Part shown: positions 6,947 to 14,402 of the stretch, piece after piece | Layout of the letters: each line of letters starts with the position of its first letter | How positions within the stretch are numbered: the first letter of the stretch is position 1 | Assembly: GCA_023136395.1 (NCBI GenBank) | Contig: JAGLRI010000004.1 | Location: forward strand, 1 to 19,700 | From: Candidatus Bathyarchaeota archaeon | GTDB lineage: Archaea; Thermoproteota; Bathyarchaeia; Bathyarchaeales; Bathyarchaeaceae | DNA length: 19,700 nucleotides | Reading direction: 5' to 3' | The notes under the pieces: model-generated | Databases searched by the model: none | The model's input: the letters and a program-made list of their open reading frames with translations, nothing else | Told to the model about the DNA's origin: nothing | Position numbers and translations under genes: made by a program

Positions 6947-9046
6947 GTGATGAACGTGGGGATCGATTTACCTAAGATAGGTGTTGGGGCTAAGGATCTT
7001 AGAGATTTTAATGAAATCCTTAAAACAGAATGGATTGTAACAAATGGCCTAGGTGGATACGCGTCATCTACGGTATTGGGTATCAACACACGAAAATATC
7101 ACGGTCTTTTGGTGGCATCCTTTAATCCTCCGGTAGATAGAAGAGTTCTACTTTCCAAACTCGATGAAGACATTATGATAGACGGCGATATTCACAAAAT
7201 CGGATCGAACGAGTTTAAATATGGTATTCATCCTAAAGGAGCCCCGTTTATCTCAGACTTTTTGCTGAGTCCCTTCCCCACCTTCAAATATAACATCCTA
7301 AATGTCCAACTTCAGAAAACCGTGTTTATGGTTCAAAACAGGAACGCGACTATTGTAAGTTACCGGATTTTTAACCCCGATGAAAACAGGGTTAATGTCC
7401 TCATCACTCCTTTGGTGAACTCTCGGCATTTTCACTCCATCACAAATAGTGAACACCTAAGCTGGAATTTCAATCAAAAACTTTTTGATCAAGGAGTAAT
7501 CCTTGAACCATCTATTCCGTTGTCGAGTCTTCTTCTCTTTTCGAGTTGTGGTCACTACTTAGCAGAGAAGGGTAAATGGGTTAAAGAAATGTACTTTCGA
7601 GAGGACGCCCATCGGGGGGAGAGTTGTCTTGACGATGTGTTTCAACCTGGGTTCTTTAAAATTGAAATTGCCTCAAAAGAGATAAAGCGTTTTCACATTA
7701 TTGCGACGGCAGGTATAACCGAAAACGAAGCGCGAGATTTCTTCTCATTAATTCCCGAAAGGAGCCTAAAAGATATTGATACCTTATATACTTCTGAGTT
7801 GGCGCACCAGCAAAGCTTGTTAACGAAGTTCCACAAAAGGTATGTAAATATTCATCTAGACGCGTGGTTAAAGTGGCTCATCCTTGCAACTGACACCTTT
7901 ATAGTGAAACGAAAGTCAACAAAAACGAAGTCGGTGATTGCTGGTTATCCTTGGTTTGAAGATTGGGGAAGGGATTCCTTAATTTCATTACCTGGATTAA
8001 CCCTTGTTACTGGGAAGTTTGAGGATGCAAAGGAGATTCTATTAACATTTAAACGCTATTGTAACAGAGGAATCGTTCCTAACCGATTTCCAGACCTTGC
8101 GGAAGATACGCCAATTTATAACACCGTGGATGCCACTCTTTGGTATTTTCACGCGGTTCTCCAATATCTCAAATACACTCGCGATTTCGATTTCGTTAAG
8201 AAAGAATTGTTAGACTTATTGAAAGGTATCATCGATCATCACATTCGAGGAACCCTATTCAACATACATATGGATGAAGATGGATTACTTGCCCACGGTC
8301 CACAATTAACCTGGATGGACGCAAAGGTGGACGAGAGAATTATTACGCCTCGCGTGGGGAAAGCGGTTGAGATCCAAGCTTTATGGCATAATTCCCTAAA
8401 AATTATGGAGCGTCTTACAAAATACTTCGATGAAAAAGAAGAGGCTGAAAAATATTCCTTCCTCGCTGAAAAGGCTAAAAACAGTTTCAGAGAGAAATTT
8501 TGGAACCCAACAAAGAAGTGCTTATTTGATGCAGTACATGGGGAACAAAGAGATTCATCATTTAGGCCAAACCAAGTGATTGCAGTTATGCTAGACTTTC
8601 CTATGTTAAATAAAGCACGAAGCAAACAAGTTGTTGAAAGTGTTTGGAAAAGACTCTGGGGCACCTACGGGTTAAAGACTCTACCTAAGAGCGATAAACG
8701 CTATGTTGGAACATATAAAGGAGATAGATCTCATCGCGATGAAGCCTATCATAATGGAACCGTTTGGCCTTGGCTACTCGGTCCCTTCATAACAGCTTTC
8801 TTAAAGGTTAAAAATCATGAGAAACATTGGCGAATTTTTGCCTTTGAAACGTTTTTAAAACCTCTCTTTCTAGAAGAAATATTTCAAGCGGGTTTTGGAA
8901 CAGTTAGTGAGATATTTGACGGAGATTCCCCCAATGCATCGAGGGGATGTATCGCGCAGGCTTGGAGTGTAGCCGAGCCTTTAAGAGCGTATGTTGAGGA
9001 TGTGTTAATGCAAAGACCCCCCTATGAACAGTTTATATCCACTTGA
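6947..9046 (+). CDS. Glycogen debranching enzyme (archaeal type, GH133-like)
   Basis: A 699-residue cytoplasmic enzyme expected to hydrolyse alpha-1,6 branches of glycogen (amylo-alpha-1,6-glucosidase). The N-terminal domain starts with the family pattern EWIVTNGLGGYASSTVLG and NTRKYHGLLVA (about residues 28-57), followed by a beta-rich region. The C-terminal (alpha/alpha)6 catalytic domain shows PWFEDWGRDS (335-344), NTVDATLWYFHA, LTWMDAK and, near the end, GTVSEIFDGD (651-660) with RGCIAQAWSVAEPLRAY. Length fits the archaeal single-function enzymes, which lack the transferase half of the eukaryotic protein. GTG 6947 and ATG 6950 are adjacent starts; ATG is equally likely, giving 698 residues. 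It lies between aldolase (divergent) and galT (convergent) as a single-gene unit. No secretion signal is visible. It works naturally with the synthase at 11464. Confidence 0.93.
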   Translation: MMNVGIDLPKIGVGAKDLRDFNEILKTEWIVTNGLGGYASSTVLGINTRKYHGLLVASFNPPVDRRVLLSKLDEDIMIDGDIHKIGSNEFKYGIHPKGAPFISDFLLSPFPTFKYNILNVQLQKTVFMVQNRNATIVSYRIFNPDENRVNVLITPLVNSRHFHSITNSEHLSWNFNQKLFDQGVILEPSIPLSSLLLFSSCGHYLAEKGKWVKEMYFREDAHRGESCLDDVFQPGFFKIEIASKEIKRFHIIATAGITENEARDFFSLIPERSLKDIDTLYTSELAHQQSLLTKFHKRYVNIHLDAWLKWLILATDTFIVKRKSTKTKSVIAGYPWFEDWGRDSLISLPGLTLVTGKFEDAKEILLTFKRYCNRGIVPNRFPDLAEDTPIYNTVDATLWYFHAVLQYLKYTRDFDFVKKELLDLLKGIIDHHIRGTLFNIHMDEDGLLAHGPQLTWMDAKVDERIITPRVGKAVEIQALWHNSLKIMERLTKYFDEKEEAEKYSFLAEKAKNSFREKFWNPTKKCLFDAVHGEQRDSSFRPNQVIAVMLDFPMLNKARSKQVVESVWKRLWGTYGLKTLPKSDKRYVGTYKGDRSHRDEAYHNGTVWPWLLGPFITAFLKVKNHEKHWRIFAFETFLKPLFLEEIFQAGFGTVSEIFDGDSPNASRGCIAQAWSVAEPLRAYVEDVLMQRPPYEQFIST

Positions 9047-9082
9047 GTTCACCGACATTCAAAACCGTGAAATGTGTGCGCC

Positions 9083-10147
9083 CTAACTAGCTTTCAAATC
9101 TCCCTTTTGCAGTTGAGTCTCTTCCCGTTGAAACGCCTTCCTTAGCATTTTAGCAGCTTCCTCCGGCATTACTGTATTGACAAATACACCATTGCTCTTT
9201 TCTAAACCAGCCCAAATTGTTAGTTTTGGGTAAACCTCAATGTGCCAATGGTAAAAATTCCGTTCTAACTCGGTTGGTGCTATGTGGAAACCAAAATTGT
9301 AAGGAGGATCGTTTAATAGTGACTTTAATCCACCGAAACACACCCTTAAGAATTTAGCTAAGACCGGTACCTCATTTGGCGTAATATCTAACAGGGTTGA
9401 CTGGTGCTTTTTAGGGATGATCCAGAACTCAAAAAGGTGAACACCTGCCCATGGAGCAAAAGCAATAAATTTTTCGTCTTCCCAGATAAACCTGGGGCTT
9501 TTCCTCTCTCTTTGTAAAATAGAACAGAAGACACATTCCTCTTTTTTTGTCCAAGCGTTTCTACTTGTAACTAATTCCTCCTTTTGAACTCTTGGAACAA
9601 AGGGGAGAGCAATTATCTGGGTGTGGGCGTGGGAAAGGGAAGCACCAGCTTCCCGCCCATGATTTCTAAAAATTGATACATATTTCACATGGGTCTTTGC
9701 CGAGAGGAAACGCAACCGGTCTAAGTATGCGTTGACAACGTGGACTAATTGTGAAGGCCTGGCTACACCGGGGTGTTCGTCATGTTTAGGTGATTCTATT
9801 AGAATTTCATGGTGTCCAAGAGCTCTAACTGGAGTATTAACTCCTTTACTTTCGCTCTTATTCCCGTTTGGGGGGCTAAAGACCGGATACAGGTTTGGAA
9901 CGCATCTCACCAACCAATTTCGGTTACGTATCTTATTTCTATCCCTATCTTTTCTAACGCCTTCTTCGGAGGAAAGGTAAAAGAGAACAGCGGGTGGAGT
10001 CATATGTTCATTTCCTGGACAGAAGGGACAAACACCCTCTCTCTTCTCTTCCTTTTTTTTCACAAAATCTGTGGGTCGCTGTTTTCTTTGAACCGATAAT
10101 ACTACCCATCGGTCTAACAAATAGTCCTTGCGCAATTCATTTGTCAT
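9083..10147 (-). CDS. galT: Galactose-1-phosphate uridylyltransferase
   Basis: A 354-residue HIT-superfamily nucleotidyltransferase that exchanges UMP between UDP-glucose and galactose 1-phosphate (Leloir pathway). Visible: zinc-type CPFC (C40, C43) with PGNE after it, RNHGREAGASLSHAHTQ with the active-site H173-A-H175-T-Q177, a second C205-V-F-C208 pair, and a C-terminal HIT repeat FYHWHIEVYPK (H300, H302). The usual HPH of many GalTs is HAH here. In archaea such genes can also supply UDP-glucose for glycogen or glycan synthesis, so the true sugar 1-phosphate is not certain. The frame extends eight codons upstream to GTG 10171. ATG 10147 is chosen because AGGGGA precedes it at suitable distance; GTG 10150, just before, is also possible. 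It lies downstream of pfkA on the same strand but 229 bases away with its own TATA-like element. Confidence 0.88.
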   Translation of the reverse strand: MTNELRKDYLLDRWVVLSVQRKQRPTDFVKKKEEKREGVCPFCPGNEHMTPPAVLFYLSSEEGVRKDRDRNKIRNRNWLVRCVPNLYPVFSPPNGNKSESKGVNTPVRALGHHEILIESPKHDEHPGVARPSQLVHVVNAYLDRLRFLSAKTHVKYVSIFRNHGREAGASLSHAHTQIIALPFVPRVQKEELVTSRNAWTKKEECVFCSILQRERKSPRFIWEDEKFIAFAPWAGVHLFEFWIIPKKHQSTLLDITPNEVPVLAKFLRVCFGGLKSLLNDPPYNFGFHIAPTELERNFYHWHIEVYPKLTIWAGLEKSNGVFVNTVMPEEAAKMLRKAFQREETQLQKGDLKAS

Positions 10148-10206
10148 CACAAATCTTCCCCTAGAATTCACAATATGAGGATAAATTTTTAGGAATTTCT
10201 AGATTG

Positions 10207-10212
10207 TATATA
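10207..10212 (-). promoter_or_regulatory. TATA-like element of galT
   Basis: TATATA, about 62 bases before ATG 10147, predicts a leader of about 36 bases that carries AGGGGA. The 229-base gap to pfkA and this element argue for separate transcription. A minus-strand T7 run (A7 at 10273-10279) could terminate pfkA. Confidence 0.4.
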
Positions 10213-10376
10213 TGCACAATTTTAAAAGGACATTCGTAAACTGACATCGCCATCTTCATTTAATTCTCCAAGAAAAAAATTCTTCCTCTAAACGATTAGA
10301 CAAGAATTAATAATTATTACGATTTAAAGGAATTGTTATCAAATATTCCAAAGCGTTCAACATCGTAACATTTTCT

Positions 10377-11339
10377 TTATATTGCTAACTCTTCAGCCAA
10401 GCGTAATAGCTTCAGATTAAGGGGTTTCTCCATTTCACAAACGTATTTTAGGCTTTTTGAAACTATCTTCCCATTCTCGATACCCACCATTTTGTTCATT
10501 TCGCCATTCAAAACCATGTTTATAGCTTCTGACCCAAATAGATTAGCAAGTAACCGACTTCTAGCCGTGGGTGATCCTCCTCTCTGAATGTAACCCAACC
10601 TAGTTAACCTGACATCATAGCCACAAGTTGTTCTGATCACATCCACAACTTCTTGGGTCTTTCCAACCCCCTCGGCTATTACTATGATGCTATATCTCTT
10701 TCCTTTATTATGACTCTCTTTAAGTCTATCACAGACCATACTAAGATCTTTCTTTTCTTCTGGAACTATGATTTTCTCTGCTCCACTCGTCAATCCCACT
10801 TCTAAGGCGAGAAAACCTCTTTTTTTACCCATAACTTCAACGACGAAGATTCTGCCATGAGACATGGCTGTATCTCGAATCTTATCAATAGCTGACAAAG
10901 CGGTGTTTACCGCGGTGTCAAATCCAATTGTTGTGTCTGTACCTGCGACATCGTTGTCTATAGTCGCTGGGATGCCTATGATCGGGATGTCACATACTTT
11001 GCTCAGGTCTAAAGCTCCTCTAAAGGAGCCGTCACCACCTATAACAATTAGGGTGTTTATCTCATTTTCTTCCAGATTTTTAGCAGCTATACGAAGCCCT
11101 TCATCGGTCGTGAATTCTTTACATCGCTCTGTTCCCAGGAAGGTGCCGCCTAAGTGTATAATATTTCCCACTAAACGGAGATCCAAATATTGTATTTCAT
11201 TGTTTACTAAGCCTGCGTAGCCTCTTTTGATGCTAAGAACCTTGAAGCCTTGTGGAATGGCTGTTCGAACAACAGCACGGATAGTTGCGTTCATGCCCGG
11301 TGCATCTCCACCGCTAGTAACTATCCCCAATTTTTTCAT
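10377..11339 (-). CDS. pfkA: ATP-dependent 6-phosphofructokinase, PfkA family
   Basis: A complete 320-residue PfkA, the size of bacterial single-domain enzymes, phosphorylating fructose 6-phosphate in glycolysis. Seen: TSGGDAPGMNATIRAVVR at residues 8-25; GGDGS at 101-105, where G104 marks the ATP-using type (PPi enzymes have D); PATIDND at 124-130, with D128 as the catalytic base and A125 where PPi enzymes carry K; and RLGYIQRGGSPTA near the C-terminus. The MGR motif of the E. coli enzyme is MGK here (EVMGKKRG). ATG has GGAG/GAGG elements 5-8 bases upstream. The gene is divergent from the glycogen synthase over a 124-base shared region, so breakdown and storage may be co-regulated. Many archaea instead use ADP-dependent or PfkB-type kinases for this step, so this points to acquisition from bacteria. 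Confidence 0.94.
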   Translation of the reverse strand: MKKLGIVTSGGDAPGMNATIRAVVRTAIPQGFKVLSIKRGYAGLVNNEIQYLDLRLVGNIIHLGGTFLGTERCKEFTTDEGLRIAAKNLEENEINTLIVIGGDGSFRGALDLSKVCDIPIIGIPATIDNDVAGTDTTIGFDTAVNTALSAIDKIRDTAMSHGRIFVVEVMGKKRGFLALEVGLTSGAEKIIVPEEKKDLSMVCDRLKESHNKGKRYSIIVIAEGVGKTQEVVDVIRTTCGYDVRLTRLGYIQRGGSPTARSRLLANLFGSEAINMVLNGEMNKMVGIENGKIVSKSLKYVCEMEKPLNLKLLRLAEELAI

Positions 11340-11463
11340 GCAGTCCTCTCCTTTCTTCCTTCTATTATTCTGTTTAAATCTGTGGCTAAATAAGTATCTG
11401 GAAAGAAACTAGCTGATAATTTTATTTAGCCTTAATTATATTACTATGTAAAGAGGGCTTGGA
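11340..11463. promoter_or_regulatory. Divergent promoter region, pfkA and glycogen synthase
   Basis: For pfkA (minus): TTTAAA at 11373-11378 or TTATTTAG near 11387-11394. For the synthase (plus): TTTATTTAG (11421-11429) or TTAATTATA (about 11432-11440), then GAGGG (11453-11457) six bases before TTG 11464. No clear shared palindrome was seen. Confidence 0.4.
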
Positions 11464-12711
11464 TTGGAAATCGTTTTCTTTGTTAATGAGTTTCCCCCTT
11501 TTGTTGTGGGAGGTTTGGGAACATATGCAGAATATATCACGCGTGAGTTTATAAAAATTGGACACGACGTCGCCGTCTTTTCAACGCATATAGAAGGAGC
11601 TCCCACTCGAGATATATATAAAGGCGTTGAAGTTCATCGACCCATCGTCGCAAATGTAAACATTGGTTCAGTGCTGTCAATGTTCGTCACTGAGGAGGTA
11701 CAACAGTGGTCTGAAGCGGGACGAGAGTATTTTGGGAGTATTATGTTGTATAATTTGCTTTCAGCAAGTAAGTTAGTAAATGATCTGGTGAGGACCGAAC
11801 ATCGAAAAATTGACCTCGTAGTTTCTCACGATTGGCTTGGGAGTATTGGTGGTATTCTGTCCAGTAAGGGATTAAATAAGCCGTTTGTTTTTCATCTTCA
11901 CAGCACTGAGGAAGGTCGATCTGGAAATGGGTCAGCTACTGTAAAGAGGTTAGAGCGAATCGCTGCAACAGAAGCTGAACGTTTGGTAACTGTGAGCTAT
12001 GCAATGCGAGACCATTTAGTCACTCTTGGTTATGATGAAAAGAAAATCCGAGTAGTTTATAACGGGATTGATGTCGACAAATATGACCCAAAGAGATTAG
12101 CACCTGAGGAAAGCCATAAAGTAAGGCAAGATCTAAGTATTGATGACAATGAATATATGATCCTCTTTGTGGGAAGACTTAGTTGGGTTAAGGGCGCTGA
12201 CACCCTCGTCCATGCTATGCCTGAAGTTTTAAAGGGGGTGCCTAACGCAAAACTGGTGATTGTTGGAGTGGGCGACCAACAAGAGTTATTGAAACATGAT
12301 GTAGAAAAACTTGGGCTTCAAGGAAAAGTCGTCTTAAAATATGAGTTTCTTCCAGAGGGTGAAAAAATGAAATATTATGCAGCTTCTGACATCTGTGTCT
12401 TTCCATCTAAATACGAACCTTTCGGTATAGTCTGCACCGAAGCAATGGCACTTGGAAAACCCGTTATAGTTGGTGCGAGAGGAGTAAGTGGTTTCAGGGA
12501 ACAGGTTGTGTCAGATGGTCCAAACCAGTGCGGCTTTCACATAGATCCGTACGACTCTCATGATATCGCAAAATTTATAATAACACTACTTGAGGATGAA
12601 GAATTACGAAGAAAATGTGGAGAAAACGCTAGAAAGAGAGTTCTTGAAATGTTCACTTGGGAGAAAGTGGCGCAAGATACAATAAATGTTTACAAAGAAG
12701 TTATGCCATAA
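11464..12711 (+). CDS. Glycogen synthase-like glycosyltransferase (GT4/GT5 fold)
   Basis: A 415-residue GT-B fold glycosyltransferase. The N-terminal lobe opens with FFVNEFPPFVVGGLGTYAEY, where GGLG (16-19) is the starch/glycogen synthase loop that binds the nucleotide sugar, followed by SHDWLGS. The C-terminal lobe has VVYNGID, FVGRLSWVKGADTL and the E318-x7-E326 motif in YEPFGIVCTEAMALGKP, the donor-binding signature of retaining GT4/GT5 enzymes. The pattern matches archaeal glycogen synthases that use UDP- or ADP-glucose, and the neighbouring debranching enzyme supports a glycogen role. A GT4 enzyme making another glucan or glycoconjugate cannot be excluded. The start is TTG, supported by GAGGG six bases upstream. 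No glgB or glgC homolog is in the window. Confidence 0.87.
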   Translation: MEIVFFVNEFPPFVVGGLGTYAEYITREFIKIGHDVAVFSTHIEGAPTRDIYKGVEVHRPIVANVNIGSVLSMFVTEEVQQWSEAGREYFGSIMLYNLLSASKLVNDLVRTEHRKIDLVVSHDWLGSIGGILSSKGLNKPFVFHLHSTEEGRSGNGSATVKRLERIAATEAERLVTVSYAMRDHLVTLGYDEKKIRVVYNGIDVDKYDPKRLAPEESHKVRQDLSIDDNEYMILFVGRLSWVKGADTLVHAMPEVLKGVPNAKLVIVGVGDQQELLKHDVEKLGLQGKVVLKYEFLPEGEKMKYYAASDICVFPSKYEPFGIVCTEAMALGKPVIVGARGVSGFREQVVSDGPNQCGFHIDPYDSHDIAKFIITLLEDEELRRKCGENARKRVLEMFTWEKVAQDTINVYKEVMP

Positions 12712-12771
12712 CATCTTTTGCGCGCGTATAGTTCTAAATTAATCTTAACCCATATTTTGAAGGAACATAAA

Positions 12772-13233
12772 TTACGGAAAATCCTTCATTATCTCTAAGA
12801 AATAACTGTTCCAATCTTCCCCTTCTTTTTTAATTATTTCGAATAATTCATTTAAAATTTTATGATGAAGTCTTTCATCCTCAATGATTCGCTCTATTAA
12901 TTTCATAAAATTTTCATCTTTCACAGATTTACTGATCTCAACCGCTTTATTCAGCATCTTAGTTTCTTCTTGAATATGTGTTGAAAGTTCTTCAGTCATT
13001 CTATTTTTATCGATGTCTCCCACTAAAACCCGGTCATTTATGTCCAATAATGTTTGATACATAACTGAATGCTTCGTAGTATCTAAGATTATTCTGTGAA
13101 TTAAAGACTTGACAAGAGGATTTTTGAGAGAGTTATAGAAGGGAGTAAGCCTTTTCGCTGTCTCATCTTCGAAAGCTTTCTGTTTCTTCAACATTTCCAA
13201 AGTCTCATCATCCACTTTTTTCCAAATACTCAA
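12772..13233 (-). CDS. Ferritin-like four-helix protein
   Basis: A 153-residue all-helical protein with the spacing of a ferritin/rubrerythrin-like bundle. Candidate metal ligands (numbered from TTG 13233) are E22/E24 in helix 1, D51 and H55 in DTTKH of helix 2, E89/E90 in HIQEET of helix 3, and E120-R-L-H123 in helix 4. Only helix 4 has a canonical ExxH; helix 2 has T where E is expected, so iron binding is plausible but not assured. No rubredoxin domain or signal peptide is present. The frame extends three codons up to GTG 13242. TTG 13233 is preferred because GGTGA lies five bases before it, overlapping that GTG, and TTTAAAT (13271-13277) predicts transcription starting just before this RBS. 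The gene is very A/T-rich and unlike the following block. It converges on the glycogen synthase. Confidence 0.65.
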   Translation of the reverse strand: MSIWKKVDDETLEMLKKQKAFEDETAKRLTPFYNSLKNPLVKSLIHRIILDTTKHSVMYQTLLDINDRVLVGDIDKNRMTEELSTHIQEETKMLNKAVEISKSVKDENFMKLIERIIEDERLHHKILNELFEIIKKEGEDWNSYFLEIMKDFP

Positions 13234-13270
13234 ATTCTTCACCTTATTTACTGAATGGTTAATATTACAA

Positions 13271-13277
13271 TTTAAAT
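13271..13277 (-). promoter_or_regulatory. TATA-like element of the ferritin-like gene
   Basis: TTTAAAT on the plus strand (ATTTAAA on minus), centred about 41 bases before TTG 13233, predicts a short leader holding AAGGTGA. Upstream of it on the minus strand lie a TTTGTGCG motif (13295-13302), a 30-base imperfect palindrome and direct repeats. Confidence 0.4.
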
Positions 13278-13302
13278 TCTTTGACTAGTGCCTGCGCACA
13301 AA

Positions 13303-13362
13303 CATTACGATAACTAAAATTGTTAAGTAATGGTCCCAATAATGACCTCTAGATAACTAAAA
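13303..13362. repeat. Imperfect palindrome and 11-base direct repeats
   Basis: CATTAC (13303-13308) pairs with GTAATG (13327-13332), and inside it TAAC (13311-13314) pairs with GTTA (13322-13325). Separately, GATAACTAAAA occurs at 13309-13319 and again at 13352-13362, 43 bases apart, close to four helical turns. The set lies upstream of the ferritin-like promoter, suggesting regulator binding sites. Confidence 0.5.
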
Positions 13363-13437
13363 AGTTGCAAATAGTTAAAAACGAGGTTATTGATACACGG
13401 TTATATATCCTTGGTTTACACGGCTTTGCATGCATCT

Positions 13438-13450
13438 GTACCATTGGTAC
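13438..13450. repeat. 13-base inverted repeat after the HAD gene
   Basis: GTACCA, T, TGGTAC, a perfect inverted repeat around one base, two bases beyond the 3' end of the minus-strand HAD gene. The centre is too tight for an RNA hairpin of full length, so a protein site or chance is as likely as a terminator. Confidence 0.4.
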
Positions 13451-13452
13451 TT

Positions 13453-14229
13453 TCATTTGTTTGTTCTGACAGTCGTATCTTGATGAGCTGTTCTATCATG
13501 GTCATCCATTCGACTTTGAACTACATCAGCAACCTTCTCAGGATCCTTAACAATCCACTTGTCATCAATTACCCGACTCGCAAGAAGGCTAGTCTTAGTG
13601 AAGGGGGTAGCAATGGCAACAACACTCATGCCAGCAGCCAATGCAGATTTAACTCCGTTAACAGAGTCTTCAAGCACAAGACATTCAGTAGGTGGCAATT
13701 CTAATTTCTGAGCTATCAGGAGATATATCTCAGGATCAGGTTTTCCTCTGGTGACATCTTCAGCTGTGGCAATAACATCTAAAAAGTCTTTGATTCCGAG
13801 AGCGGTAATTACGTGTGTTACGTCCTTGCGCTTCGATAATGTCGCGAGAGCTGTCTTCCAAGATTTGGCTTTGCTAATTCTTAATAAATCAACAGTATAG
13901 GGCCATTGGTTATCTCTGATTACTTGTGGGTCGCCTACCATTTCATAATAAATCTCATATCGCACTGCCGTCAATGCATCCACAGGTTTTGAAACACCGT
14001 ATTTAGCCATGAGTGGACGTAGATCCTCCTCTAATCCGAGTGTGTTCATTACATGATTAGAGGTTATCTCCCGTGGTGCCCCAACCACTTCGCGGTAAGC
14101 CTCACTAGCACGAAAATCGGGTTCAGGCAGCCCTCGAATGCGTTGAACCGCCTTGGCATAAGCAAGAGACTTTAGTTTCTCAGTTTGAACTAAGACCCCA
14201 TCAAGGTCAAATATTATTGCCTTTATCAC
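13453..14229 (-). CDS. HAD hydrolase, beta-phosphoglucomutase/phosphatase-like
   Basis: A 258-residue HAD-superfamily protein with a helical cap after motif I. Motif I is FDLDGV (D8 nucleophile, D10 acid/base), motif II is T130 in ATLSKR, motif III is K163 in RGKPDPEIY, and motif IV is LVLEDSVNG (E187, D188). DGVLVQTE and GKPDPEIYL are typical of the beta-phosphoglucomutase/PGP branch, which acts on sugar phosphates, so a sugar-phosphate phosphatase or mutase fits the neighbourhood; specificity cannot be decided. The last 20 residues (about 239-258) are polar and look disordered. The start is GTG, with AGGGGAAG about eight to ten bases upstream. Divergent from the ROK-tkt operon across a palindrome-rich 173-base region. 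Base composition (28 of 60 in the line at 13981) is higher in G+C than the ferritin-like neighbour (17 of 60 at 13081). Confidence 0.88.
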   Translation of the reverse strand: MIKAIIFDLDGVLVQTEKLKSLAYAKAVQRIRGLPEPDFRASEAYREVVGAPREITSNHVMNTLGLEEDLRPLMAKYGVSKPVDALTAVRYEIYYEMVGDPQVIRDNQWPYTVDLLRISKAKSWKTALATLSKRKDVTHVITALGIKDFLDVIATAEDVTRGKPDPEIYLLIAQKLELPPTECLVLEDSVNGVKSALAAGMSVVAIATPFTKTSLLASRVIDDKWIVKDPEKVADVVQSRMDDHDRTAHQDTTVRTNK

Positions 14230-14265
14230 TAATTCGTCTTCCCCTTTTATTTTAACATAATATGT

Positions 14266-14297
14266 TTTTAAATTTAAAATTCACGTTTACGCGTAAA
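14266..14297. promoter_or_regulatory. Twin palindromes in the HAD/ROK divergent promoter region
   Basis: Two perfect palindromes lie six bases apart: TTTTAAATTTAAAA (14266-14279), which can serve as a TATA box in either direction, and TTTACGCGTAAA (14286-14297), operator-like. The first lies about 43 bases before the HAD start. For the operon, a TTATTAAAAT at about 14345-14354 is a better-placed TATA box. Confidence 0.5.
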
Positions 14298-14344
14298 TAC
14301 GACTTCTACAGTTTTTTTGAATCCATGCATGCTCCAGTCACATA

Positions 14345-14392
14345 TTATTAAAATGATTTAGGCACTATTAGAAACATGGATATATGTAGGAG
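14345..14392 (+). promoter_or_regulatory. Promoter and RBS of the ROK-tkt-tal/pgi operon
   Basis: TTATTAAAAT (about 14345-14354) predicts transcription from about 14376. AGGAG at 14388-14392 lies ten bases before TTG 14403. An ATG at 14396 is in another frame and stops after six codons, so it is not the start. Confidence 0.4.
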
Positions 14393-14402
14393 AAAATGGT
14401 GA

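Noticed and set aside
13438..13450. Intrinsic terminator for the HAD gene
   Set aside because: The inverted repeat has a one-base centre and no T-run follows on the minus strand, so it was listed only as a repeat.
13390..13704. Plus-strand 104-codon frame
   Set aside because: More than half lies antisense to the HAD gene, whose motifs are unmistakable. The protein shows no domain.
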